This document shows positions 46,980-55,132 of a stretch of DNA of 64,000 nt, in pieces; within the stretch, counting starts at the first letter, position 1, and each line of letters starts with the position of its first letter. The notes beneath the pieces are model-generated. The model was given only the letters and a program-made list of their open reading frames with translations, made no database searches and was not told where the DNA came from. Location: positions 1,240,001-1,304,000 of the forward strand of contig NZ_JAUASW010000001.1 of the NCBI RefSeq assembly GCF_030345705.1, given 5' to 3'. The translations under genes and the position numbers were made by a program. This DNA comes from Pelomonas sp. SE-A7. Lineage in GTDB: Bacteria > Pseudomonadota > Gammaproteobacteria > Burkholderiales > Burkholderiaceae_C.

Positions 46980-47694
46980 GCGTCTCTTCCTTCAACACCG
47001 CCAGCACGTCCGAACGGAATTCGCGCAGGTACAGGATGGTGATCACGCCGGCCGTGGCGGCCATGAAGGTCCAGGGCGAGAAGAACCAGGCCACGGCGGC
47101 GAAGGCAAAGTAGTAGGCGCGCAGTCCGTCGTTGAAGGTCTCGGCGGCCAGGCCCACGATGCGGCCGGCGCGATTGGCAAAGGCCTCGCGCGCGGCTTCG
47201 CCGGCCTTGGCGAAATGCTCATGGTCCGGCGCCGCCGCCACCAACAGTGCGCCGAAGGTGTACTGGCGCATGCTCCAGGTGAAGCGGAAGAAGGCATAGA
47301 CGAAGATGCCGCACAGCAGCACCAGCTTGAGGTCGAACACCAGGGCCGAGGTGCGCGCCGCAAAGGGCAGCTCACGCACCAGCTCCGAGGCCTTGTCGCT
47401 GGCCCCCAGCAGGGCCAGCAGGCCGCCGATGATCAGGATGGTGGTCGAGGCGAAGAACGAGGGGCTGGTCGCCAGGCTCTGCACCACCACGCCGTCTATC
47501 ACCCGCACCTCGCGGTAGGTGACCTGCAGCATCCAGCGCCGCCGCTCGCGGTTGGTCGCCATCAGCAGCGAGCCGTGCGACTCCGACAGTCGCTTGGCCT
47601 GGACGGCATAGCCTATCCAGCCGAAGAAAAACAGCAGGAGGGCCGCCCAGTCGGCGGCCGGCAAGGTGGTGAAGAGACTGAGCAGGCGATCCAT
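46966..47694 (-). CDS. DUF599 family membrane protein
   Basis: A 242-aa inner-membrane protein with about four membrane helices (near residues 15-31, 80-97, 120-140 and 205-225). The family signature includes WIGYAVQAKRLSESHGSL and GLRAYYFAFAAVAWF. Function unknown. It overlaps the efflux gene on the other strand by 14 bases. Confidence 0.85.
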   Translation of the reverse strand: MDRLLSLFTTLPAADWAALLLFFFGWIGYAVQAKRLSESHGSLLMATNRERRRWMLQVTYREVRVIDGVVVQSLATSPSFFASTTILIIGGLLALLGASDKASELVRELPFAARTSALVFDLKLVLLCGIFVYAFFRFTWSMRQYTFGALLVAAAPDHEHFAKAGEAAREAFANRAGRIVGLAAETFNDGLRAYYFAFAAVAWFFSPWTFMAATAGVITILYLREFRSDVLAVLKEETLNEP

Positions 47695-47715
47695 CGCCCG
47701 CAGTCTATGCGCGAC

Positions 47716-48438
47716 TTACGGCGCGAGATCAAAAACCAGCAGCTCCGCCTGCTTGGCATGCTCGATCCGCACCGAAGCTTGCTCGCTGAGCTGCAAGGCA
47801 TCGCCGGCCTTGAGCGACTGGCCGTTCACCAGCGCTTCGCCGCGCACCAGGTGGACATACGCCAGGCGGCCGGCCGGAATCGGCAGCTCGGCCGTCTCCA
47901 CGCCGTCGAACAAGCCGGCATAGAGCCGCGCGTCGGCATGGATGGCCACGGCGCCCTCGACTGCATCGCCCGAGGCGACCAGCACCAGGCGGCCGCGCTT
48001 GTCGGCCTCGCTGTAGTGGCGCTGCTCGTAGCTGGGCGCCACGCCGCGGCGGTTCGGCTGAATCCAGATCTGCAGGAAATGCGTGCTCTTGTCGCGGGCG
48101 TTGTTGAACTCGCTGTGCATCACGCCGGTGCCGGCGCTCATGCGCTGCACGTCGCCGGGCTTGATGACGCCGGCATGGGCGCCACCGGCCTGGCCATTGC
48201 CCATGGAGTCCTTGTGGGCCAGCTCGCCGTCCAGCACATAGCTGATGATTTCCATGTCGCGATGGCCATGGGTGCCGAAGCCGGTGCCCGGGGCGATGCG
48301 GTCTTCGTTGATCACGCGCAGCGGCCCGAAGCCCATGCGGCGCGGGTCGTAGTACTCGGCGAACGAGAAGCTGTGGAAGGACTTCAGCCAGCCATGGTCG
48401 GCATGGCCGCGGTCGCAGGACTTGATCAGTTCAATCAT
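47716..48438 (-). CDS. Pirin family protein
   Basis: A 240-aa double-cupin protein (YhhW-like). Conserved metal ligands appear as HGH (FGTHGHRDMEII) and HSE (TGVMHSEFNNA), with MGFGPLRVINEDRI upstream. The family includes quercetinase-like enzymes and redox-linked regulators; activity is unproven here. It is divergent from a LysR regulator across an 84-base gap with nested palindromes, so it is the likely target of that regulator. Confidence 0.9.
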   Translation of the reverse strand: MIELIKSCDRGHADHGWLKSFHSFSFAEYYDPRRMGFGPLRVINEDRIAPGTGFGTHGHRDMEIISYVLDGELAHKDSMGNGQAGGAHAGVIKPGDVQRMSAGTGVMHSEFNNARDKSTHFLQIWIQPNRRGVAPSYEQRHYSEADKRGRLVLVASGDAVEGAVAIHADARLYAGLFDGVETAELPIPAGRLAYVHLVRGEALVNGQSLKAGDALQLSEQASVRIEHAKQAELLVFDLAP

Positions 48439-48453
48439 GGTGGGCTCTCCGTG

Positions 48454-48517
48454 TTGAACGAACTGTAGGACCGGGATCCGCCCGCATCGTAGGCCCGGTC
48501 CTGAAGCCAGCGTTCAA
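48454..48517. promoter_or_regulatory. Nested palindrome between pirin and its LysR regulator
   Basis: TTGAACG (48454-48460) pairs with CGTTCAA (48511-48517), and AGGACCGGG (48467-48475) pairs with CCCGGTCCT (48494-48502). The two arm pairs are nested in the divergent gap, the usual place for LysR operators. The inner pair surrounds about 18 bases. Confidence 0.55.
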
Positions 48518-48522
48518 ATAAG

Positions 48523-49512
48523 ATGAAGCCCACCATGAAGACCACGGCCCAGACCGACAAACGCAATGTGCTGACGCCCGAGGCGCTGGCGATGATGGAC
48601 TGCATCGCCCGCACCGGCAGCTTCGCCGCGGCGGCGCGCGAGATGGGCAAGGTGCCCTCGGCCCTGACCTACAGCGTGCGCCAGCTGGAAGACACGCTGG
48701 ACGTGCTGCTGTTCGACCGCCGCTCGCGCCAGGCCCAGCTGACCGCCGCAGGCCAGGAGCTGCTCAACGAAGGCCGCCGCCTGCTGCAGGAAATCGACGC
48801 CGTGGCGAATCGGGTGCGCCGCGTCGCCACCGGCTGGGAGACCGAGCTGACCATCGCCATCGACGACGCCCTGGCCCGCCGGGCGCTGTTCGAGCTGTTC
48901 GACGACTTCTACAAGCTCGATGCCGGCGACGGCACGCAGGGCCCGCCGACCCGGCTCAAGCTGCGCACCGAGGTGCTGTCCGGCACCTGGGAGGCCCTGG
49001 TCTCGGGCCAGGCCGACCTGGCCATAGGCACGCCGCCACAGTTGCCCGGCAGCTCGGTGCTGTGCGAGACCCTGGGCGACCTGGAGCTGCTGTTCTGCGT
49101 GGCGCCCCACCATCCGCTGGCCGCGGCCGAGGAGCCGCTGACTGCCGCCATGCTGGTCGATCACCGAGTCGTCGCCGTGGCCGACACCGCCCGCCAGCTG
49201 ACGCCCATCACCGCCGGCATCGTGCCCGGCCAGGACGTGCTGACCGTGCCCTCGATGGCGGTCAAGCTCGAATGCATCTTGCGCGGCCTGGGCTGCGGCG
49301 GCATTCCGGCCAGCATGGTGCAGCGCCATGTCGAAGCCGGCCGCCTGGTGGTCAAGAGCACCTTCCAGGGTCGTCGCCTGGCCGCCCTGCACTACGCCTG
49401 GCGCGACAGCGGCCAGGCCCCCGGTAAGGCCCTGGCCTGGTGGCTGGACAGGCTCAAGAGCCCCAAGACCCGCCAGGCCCTGCTGACCCAGCACGAGGGC
49501 CTGATCCTCTGA
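48523..49512 (+). CDS. LysR-family transcriptional regulator
   Basis: A 329-aa regulator. The N-terminal helix-turn-helix (FAAAAREMGKVPSALTYSVR, VLLFDRRSRQAQLTAAG) is followed by the two-lobed effector domain. It likely controls the divergent pirin gene. The ATG at 48523 is used; a second at 48535 is possible, as neither has a clear ribosome site. The stop overlaps gluQ by one base (TGATG). Confidence 0.92.
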   Translation: MKPTMKTTAQTDKRNVLTPEALAMMDCIARTGSFAAAAREMGKVPSALTYSVRQLEDTLDVLLFDRRSRQAQLTAAGQELLNEGRRLLQEIDAVANRVRRVATGWETELTIAIDDALARRALFELFDDFYKLDAGDGTQGPPTRLKLRTEVLSGTWEALVSGQADLAIGTPPQLPGSSVLCETLGDLELLFCVAPHHPLAAAEEPLTAAMLVDHRVVAVADTARQLTPITAGIVPGQDVLTVPSMAVKLECILRGLGCGGIPASMVQRHVEAGRLVVKSTFQGRRLAALHYAWRDSGQAPGKALAWWLDRLKSPKTRQALLTQHEGLIL

Positions 49513-50420
49513 TGGACTACCGGGGTCGATTCGCGCCCTCGCCCACCGGTCCCCTGCACGCCGGTTCGCTGGTGGCGGCGCTGGCGAGCTGGCTGGACGC
49601 GCGGGCCCATGAGGGCCGCTGGCTGGTCCGCATCGAGGATGTGGACGGTCCGCGCTGCCAGCCGGGCACCGACCGCCTGATCCTCGACCAGCTGGCCCGC
49701 TGCGGTCTCTTGCCGGACGAAGCACCGGTCTGGCAGTCGCAGCGCGATGCGCTCTACGAGAAGGCGCTGCAGCAACTGGTCGATGCCGGGCTGGCCTATG
49801 GCTGCGTCTGCACCCGTGCCGACATCCAACGCGCCGTCGAAGCCGCCGGCCGAGCGACCGAACGCCATGGCGAACTGGTCTATCCGGGCACCTGCCGGAC
49901 AGGGCTGCATGGCCGCGCGGCACGTGCCTGGCGCTTGCTGACGGCCAGCAGCGGAAGCATCGAATGGCAGGACCGCCGCCTCGGCGCCCAGCAGCAAGAC
50001 TTGGAAGCCGAGGTCGGCGACTTCGTGCTCAGGCGGGCCGATGGGCTCTGGGCCTACCAGCTGGCCGTGGTCATAGACGACGCCGAGCAGGGCATCACCG
50101 ACATCGTGCGCGGCGAGGACCTGGCCGACAACACGCCGCGCCAGCTCTGGCTGCAGCGCCAGCTGGGGCTGAACCCGCCACGCTATCTGCACACGCCCCT
50201 GGTGCTGGGCCAGAACGGGGAGAAGCTGTCCAAGCAGAACGGCGCCCAGGCGCTGGACCTGGACGATCCCTTGGCCGCCCTGCGCTCCGCCGGTCTGGCG
50301 CTAGGTTTGCGGGTCGAAGCCGACAGCGTCGCCGACTGGCTGGCCGCGGCCGTGCAAGCCTGGCGTGGCATGATGCCGCCCTTGAATTTCGCAGTTTTCG
50401 ACGAGGACAGAACACCATGA
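49512..50420 (+). CDS. gluQ: Glutamyl-Q tRNA(Asp) synthetase
   Basis: A 302-aa truncated GluRS-like enzyme that attaches glutamate to queuosine in tRNA(Asp). The catalytic HIGH-like motif is SPTGPLHAGSL and the KMSKS-like motif is EKLSKQN. The zinc site is present (CVC, Y and C in YPGTC). It lacks the anticodon-binding domain of GluRS. It overlaps both neighbours (TGATG and ATGA). Confidence 0.93.
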   Translation: MDYRGRFAPSPTGPLHAGSLVAALASWLDARAHEGRWLVRIEDVDGPRCQPGTDRLILDQLARCGLLPDEAPVWQSQRDALYEKALQQLVDAGLAYGCVCTRADIQRAVEAAGRATERHGELVYPGTCRTGLHGRAARAWRLLTASSGSIEWQDRRLGAQQQDLEAEVGDFVLRRADGLWAYQLAVVIDDAEQGITDIVRGEDLADNTPRQLWLQRQLGLNPPRYLHTPLVLGQNGEKLSKQNGAQALDLDDPLAALRSAGLALGLRVEADSVADWLAAAVQAWRGMMPPLNFAVFDEDRTP

Positions 50421-51139
50421 ACACCACCGCCAGCGGCCTGCAGATCGAGGACACCGAGCTCGGCGGCGGCGCCGAGGCCAAGTCGGGCCACGACGTCACC
50501 GTCCACTACACCGGCTGGCTGTACGAGAACGGCCAGAAGGGTGCCAAGTTCGACTCCAGCCGCGACCGCAACGACCCCTTCCAGTTCGAGCTGGATGGCG
50601 GCATGGTCATCCGCGGCTGGGACGAAGGCGTGCAGGGCATGAAGATCGGCGGCAAGCGCACCCTGGTCATCCCGCCGCAGCTGGGCTACGGTGCCCGCGG
50701 CGCCGGCGGCGTGATCCCGCCCAATGCCACGCTGCTGTTCGAAGTGGAACTGCTGGCCCTGGCCGGCGGCGACGAAGCCATCGAGCTGGCGCTGACCACG
50801 CTGGACAGCGGCCTGCAGTACCAGGACACCGTGGTTGGTGAAGGCGCCGAGGCCAAGGCCGGCGCCCGCGTCACGGTGCACTACACCGGCTGGCTCTACA
50901 AGAACGGCGGCAAGGGCAAGAAGTTCGATTCGAGCAAGGACCGCCGTGACCCGTTCCGCTTCCGCCTGGCCGGCGGTGAAGTCATCCGCGGCTGGGACGA
51001 AGGCGTGCAGGGCATGAAGATTGGCGGCACCCGCATGCTGGTGATCCCGCCCGAGCTGGGCTACGGCGCCCGCGGCGCCGGCGGCGTGATTCCGCCGAAT
51101 GCCACACTGCTGTTCGAGGTGGAACTGCTGGCCGTTTGA
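50417..51139 (+). CDS. Tandem FKBP-type peptidyl-prolyl isomerase
   Basis: A 240-aa protein with two complete FKBP domains (residues ~1-115 and ~125-240) joined by a short linker. Each has VTVHYTGWLY, KFDSS, the VIRGWDEGVQGMKIGG loop, GYGARGAGGVIPPNATL and a final FEVELLA strand. The halves are near-identical at several blocks, including a 37-base identical DNA stretch, so an internal duplication is likely. No signal peptide, so probably cytoplasmic. Coupled to gluQ by ATGA. Confidence 0.92.
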   Translation: MNTTASGLQIEDTELGGGAEAKSGHDVTVHYTGWLYENGQKGAKFDSSRDRNDPFQFELDGGMVIRGWDEGVQGMKIGGKRTLVIPPQLGYGARGAGGVIPPNATLLFEVELLALAGGDEAIELALTTLDSGLQYQDTVVGEGAEAKAGARVTVHYTGWLYKNGGKGKKFDSSKDRRDPFRFRLAGGEVIRGWDEGVQGMKIGGTRMLVIPPELGYGARGAGGVIPPNATLLFEVELLAV

Positions 51140-51177
51140 TACGGACGCAACACGAGGGGCCACACTGGCCCTTGTTT

Positions 51178-51198
51178 GGGGGCCTTCGGGCCCCTTTT
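51178..51198 (+). terminator. Terminator after the tandem FKBP gene
   Basis: A 6-bp GC stem (51179-51184 with 51189-51194) closed by a UUCG tetraloop is followed by TTTT. It lies 39 bases after the stop codon and 40 before mgtC. Confidence 0.85.
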
Positions 51199-51237
51199 CC
51201 ATGGCGCTGTCGCAAAAGCCGGGATTAGCATCGGCCC

Positions 51238-51996
51238 ATGAACCTCCTCGACCTCGACCACCTGCTGCGCTACTGGAACGCCACGCAATGGGCGGCCAAT
51301 GTGCTGATGCTGATGCATCTGCTGGGCGCGATGATTCTTGGCTTGATACTCGGCTACGAGCGGGCCTACCACGGCCGCGCCGCCGGCATGCGCACCTATG
51401 CGCTGGTCTGCATGGCCTCCTGCGCCACCATCATCCTGGTCGGCTATCCCGACCAATGGTTCGGTGGCCATGTGGCCGGTGGCAGCGTTCCGCAGTTCAC
51501 CGATCCCACCCGTGTGATCCAGGGCGTGCTGACCGGCATTGGTTTTCTGTGCGCCGGCGTGATCATGCGCGAGGGCATGAACATCTCGGGTCTGACGACG
51601 GCCGCCTCGCTGTGGGCGGCCTCGGCGATAGGCATCGTGCTGGGCATGGGCTTCTATTTCGCCGCCATCTCGCTGACCCTGCTTTGCGCCAGCCTGATGA
51701 TGTGGGGCGCCAAGCTGGAGAACCAACTGCCCTCGCATCCGGCGATCTCGGTGATGCTGCGCGGCGATGCGGGCCGCCGCTTCACCCAGGAAGAACTGGC
51801 CGCCTTCACCAACGGCCTGGGCTTTCGCTTCGCGCCGGGTTCGCTGAGCATAGAAAAGCACGGCGAACGCGAGGAATGGCGCTTCGTCTGCACCGCCAAG
51901 CGCAACTACAAGGGCCAGACCCTGTGCCGCTTCACTGGCCATATCCATGAGCTGCCGGGGGTGGCGGAGTACCGGGTGACGCACGCTAGAAATTGA
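51238..51996 (+). CDS. MgtC/SapB family membrane protein
   Basis: A 252-aa inner-membrane protein with about five helices (LLGAMILGLILGYERAYHGR, AGMRTYALVCMASCATIIL, GVLTGIGFLCAGVIM, ASLWAASAIGIVLGMGFYFA) and a C-terminal cytoplasmic ACT-like domain. The MgtC motif with AGMRT and GxGFLGAG-like GIGFLCAGVI is clear. MgtC proteins influence magnesium homeostasis and ATP synthase in pathogens; here the role is unknown. Confidence 0.9.
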   Translation: MNLLDLDHLLRYWNATQWAANVLMLMHLLGAMILGLILGYERAYHGRAAGMRTYALVCMASCATIILVGYPDQWFGGHVAGGSVPQFTDPTRVIQGVLTGIGFLCAGVIMREGMNISGLTTAASLWAASAIGIVLGMGFYFAAISLTLLCASLMMWGAKLENQLPSHPAISVMLRGDAGRRFTQEELAAFTNGLGFRFAPGSLSIEKHGEREEWRFVCTAKRNYKGQTLCRFTGHIHELPGVAEYRVTHARN

Positions 51997-52093
51997 GCTC
52001 GCTGTTGTCCGATTAGGCAAAGCCGTGCCGGCCCGGACGCGGGCCGGGCAGCCATGGCAGGCGCCGATTTCTTCGCATGCCACCCTCGTGGTT

Positions 52094-52328
52094 GCAGGCC
52101 CGGCAGAGCCCGCTGCGGGGCGCATGTGGGCAGCCGAGAGCGCAGTAGCCCGGGTCGGCGCGCGAATGCGCGCTTCGTTCAACTGACTCAGCGCAATTGT
52201 TTGAACGGAGCGCCCGAAGGAAGCGCAGTGAGTTTTGCGCTGCGACCCGGGCTGCGAGCACCGAGGGCAGTCGGCCCTTGGGGCCGACCTGCACGCCTGC
52301 GCCCCGCAGCGGGCTCTGCCGGGCCTGC
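52094..52328. repeat. Large foldback (inverted-repeat) intergenic element
   Basis: A 31-bp arm at 52094-52124 is perfectly inverted at 52298-52328. The inner parts also pair (CCCGGGTCG-type segments, and CGTTCAA/TTGAACG around the centre), so the whole 235 bases can form a long hairpin. The flank 51997-52093 contains only a short GC hairpin (about 52030-52045). No coding frame is convincing. It could be a MITE-like or REP-like element or a structured RNA. Confidence 0.7.
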
Positions 52329-52335
52329 CGCGCCA

Positions 52336-52373
52336 ACAAAAAAGCGGAGCGGGCCGCCAGGCCACGCTCCGCT
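52336..52373 (-). terminator. Terminator of the metalloprotease gene
   Basis: A 9-bp stem (52343-52351 with 52365-52373) with a 13-base loop is followed on the minus strand by a T-run (A at 52338-52343 on the plus strand). It lies 20 bases after the stop codon. Confidence 0.88.
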
Positions 52374-52393
52374 CCCGCTTTGGGCTTGCTTGC

Positions 52394-54961
52394 TTACTCG
52401 CCCGTCGGCCAGCAGCTCTGCTCGCTGTCGATGCCGACTCGCACCGTGGTGGTGATGCCGGTCGAGCTGTTGTCGGCCATCTTCGGGTCCAGCACCTTGC
52501 CGATGTAGTCGGCCATCGCGACCAGGTGGGCACGCTGGGTGCGGTCACCGGCGCCGCCGGCCTTGGCGGACAGCAGGCCGCGCAGGTCGATCAGCTCGGC
52601 ACGCACCAGCGGCTTGCTGTCGTCGCCGGCCGACGAGCCGGCCTGGTTCAGACGCTCGCCCAGCAGCTCCAGATAGGCGCGCTGCAGGTTGCGGCGGGCC
52701 GGAGCGATCTTGGCACCGCTGTTCAGCTCGCCGAACACGCCGGAGCGCAGGTCGGCCAGCAGCTCGTCGGCACGGTAGGCCTTGTCGCCGGCGGCGGCTT
52801 CCTGCTGCTGCAGGCGGGCCATGCGCGAGCGGTCCAGCAGGCCACGCAGCACATTGCGCTGACTGTTCAGCAAGGCGTTGCCCGGGGCCGAGGGACGCAG
52901 GCGCTCGGTGATGGCCGGATCCAGGATCCAGGTCGGCGTGGCCAGCAGCTGTTCCGACAGGAACTTCACGGCGCGGGCCTGCTGGGCCTTGGGCGCGGCG
53001 CTGAAGATGGCGCCGGGCTGGTCGCCATGCTTGTTGTGGGTGCTGTAGCCGCCGACGATGGCGACCACATGGCCCAGCTCACGGTTCCACTGGCCCCAGG
53101 TGGCGGCGTACAGCTCTTCCAGCGCCTTGTCCTCGCGACCGTCGGTCAGGGTCATGCCCGGCAGCATCTTGACGATGCGCTTGAGGTTCTTGGTACCCAG
53201 GCCGGTGGCGGTCACCGCGTCGGCATCGCCGACGGCCTCGGTGTTCTCGCCGTAGTCACCCTCGCCCTTGGGCGTGCTGAAACGCAGCCAGGGCTTGCTG
53301 TCCTGTTCGCGGGCCAGCGCGTTCAGCACGGTCTTCTCGTCCTCCGGCGTCTTGGCGCTCGGGATCGGCATGTAGCCCCACTTGGTGGCGAAGATGTCGT
53401 AGGGGCCGATCTTGGGGATCAGGAGCGCCGGATCGACCTTGTCCTCGGGCTGGACCAGGTAGTTGAAGCGGCTGTAGTCCATCAGCGTGGCGACGTGGCT
53501 CATTTCCTTCAGCCACTTGGGGTCGCGCAGCTTCTCGACCGGGTAGAGCGAGCTGGACTTCATGTTGTGCGGGAAGCCCAGCGAATGGCCCACCTCGTGG
53601 GTCACCACATAGGCCACCAGGTCGCCCATCAAGTCGTCGGGCAGGGGCAGCTTCTGAGCGCGCGGATCGACGGCACCGGCCTGGGTCACGTACCAATCAC
53701 GCTGCAGCTGCATGATGTTGTGATACATGACGATGTTGGCATTCAGGATCTCGCCGCTGCGCGGGTCGCTGAGGTGCGGACCATAGGCGTTAGCCACCGG
53801 CGAAGGCACCCAGCGGATGATGCTGTAGCGCACGTCTTCCGGATCGAACTCGGGATCCTCTTCCTTGGTCGGGAAGGTCCTGGCCTGCACCGCGTTCTTG
53901 AAGCCGGCGGCCTCGAAGGCCACGTTCCACTCCTCGACGCCGCGCTTGACGTAGGCCACCAGGTTGGCCGGCGTGGCCTTGTCGATGTACCAGACGATGG
54001 GCTTGACCGGCTCGCTCAAGGCGGCGTTCGGGTCCTTCTTCTCGAGGCGCCAGCGGGTGATCAGGCGCTCGCGCTTGCTCTCGTGCTCATGGCTGCCGTA
54101 GTCGACGCGCGAGATGTTGAAGAAGCCGATGCGGTCGTCCATCAGGCGCGGCATCATCGGCTGCTCGGGCAGCTTGACGATGCTGTAGGCCACGTTGACG
54201 CTGCCGCTCTTGGTCGGAGCCGGCGGCTGGGCCGGGAAGCCCGGCGGCAGCTGCAGCGGCGTGCTCATCAGCGAATAGGTCTGGACCGCATCCACGCGGA
54301 CGCTGCCGGCGAAGGCCTTGGACTGCTCGACGAAGCTGCGGGCGCTGTCGAGGCCCGTGCCGCGCACCACCTGGCGGGCGGTGAAGTCGCCAACCTCGGT
54401 CGTGAACAGACGGCTGACCTCGATCACCGGCGCGCCGTCCTTGGCGAAGGCCTCGACGTTGAAGCTGGCCAGGATGGTGTCGCGCTGCGAGCCCTCGACG
54501 GCCGGGGCGATGGCGCGGCCCGGGTCGCTCACATAGGCATGGCTGACGGTCTGGAACAGGACCTTGTTGCCCTTCAGCACGAAGCGCACCACGTCCTCGT
54601 TGATCTCGCGGCCGATGTGGTCGGTGCCGGTGGGCACGGCCGTGGCCGTGGCCACCATCAGCAGCTGCTGGTCCAGCAGGGCCTTGGGAATCTCGAAGTA
54701 CAGCTTGTTCTTGATCGAATGCAGCTTGAACAGGCCGGACTGGGTCTTGGCCTCCGAGGTGATGACCTTGTCGTAGGCCTTGGGTTCGTCAGCGGCCGGG
54801 GCGGCCGGCGGCGTCACGGCGGGCGCCGAAGCGGCCGGGGTGGCGGGCTTGGCGGCAGGCGTGTCCTGGGTCGGCTTCTTGGGGGCTTCGTCGGCGAATG
54901 CCTGGGCCGACAGCAGGGCCAGCGTCAACAGGCTGGCCAGCGGAGTCTTGCGGAACTGCAT
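52394..54961 (-). CDS. DUF5117/DUF5118-like zinc metalloprotease
   Basis: An 855-aa exported protein. The signal peptide (MQFRKTPLASLLTLALLSAQ, cleavage after AFA) precedes a Pro/Ala-rich linker. A DUF5117-type region follows, then a metzincin-like zinc motif, HEVGHSLGFPHN (HExxHxxxxxH), with a likely Met-turn (VATLMDYSRFNY) downstream. The DUF5118 and C-terminal domain complete the usual three-part layout. Substrate unknown; the family is broadly found in Proteobacteria and Bacteroidetes. The frame stays open above the ATG at 54961, but only that start gives a signal peptide. Confidence 0.88.
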   Translation of the reverse strand: MQFRKTPLASLLTLALLSAQAFADEAPKKPTQDTPAAKPATPAASAPAVTPPAAPAADEPKAYDKVITSEAKTQSGLFKLHSIKNKLYFEIPKALLDQQLLMVATATAVPTGTDHIGREINEDVVRFVLKGNKVLFQTVSHAYVSDPGRAIAPAVEGSQRDTILASFNVEAFAKDGAPVIEVSRLFTTEVGDFTARQVVRGTGLDSARSFVEQSKAFAGSVRVDAVQTYSLMSTPLQLPPGFPAQPPAPTKSGSVNVAYSIVKLPEQPMMPRLMDDRIGFFNISRVDYGSHEHESKRERLITRWRLEKKDPNAALSEPVKPIVWYIDKATPANLVAYVKRGVEEWNVAFEAAGFKNAVQARTFPTKEEDPEFDPEDVRYSIIRWVPSPVANAYGPHLSDPRSGEILNANIVMYHNIMQLQRDWYVTQAGAVDPRAQKLPLPDDLMGDLVAYVVTHEVGHSLGFPHNMKSSSLYPVEKLRDPKWLKEMSHVATLMDYSRFNYLVQPEDKVDPALLIPKIGPYDIFATKWGYMPIPSAKTPEDEKTVLNALAREQDSKPWLRFSTPKGEGDYGENTEAVGDADAVTATGLGTKNLKRIVKMLPGMTLTDGREDKALEELYAATWGQWNRELGHVVAIVGGYSTHNKHGDQPGAIFSAAPKAQQARAVKFLSEQLLATPTWILDPAITERLRPSAPGNALLNSQRNVLRGLLDRSRMARLQQQEAAAGDKAYRADELLADLRSGVFGELNSGAKIAPARRNLQRAYLELLGERLNQAGSSAGDDSKPLVRAELIDLRGLLSAKAGGAGDRTQRAHLVAMADYIGKVLDPKMADNSSTGITTTVRVGIDSEQSCWPTGE

Positions 54962-55132
54962 GGTGATCCCGATTCCTTCTCGTGGAGGGTGGATGGGTGA
55001 AAGGGCCGCGCCAGATCGAGGGCAGGCGGCACCCTGGCATCTTAGAGGTCGGAGGGCCGGGTGACCCTCGGTGATCGCCCCGGTCCGCGGGACTGACCAA
55101 TGGCACTGGCAAGTGCCGCCGACAATGCCGGC

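Noticed and set aside
52235..55000. 921-codon open frame antisense to the metalloprotease
   Set aside because: The metalloprotease has a signal peptide and HExxH motif; the antisense product has neither domain nor plausible start.
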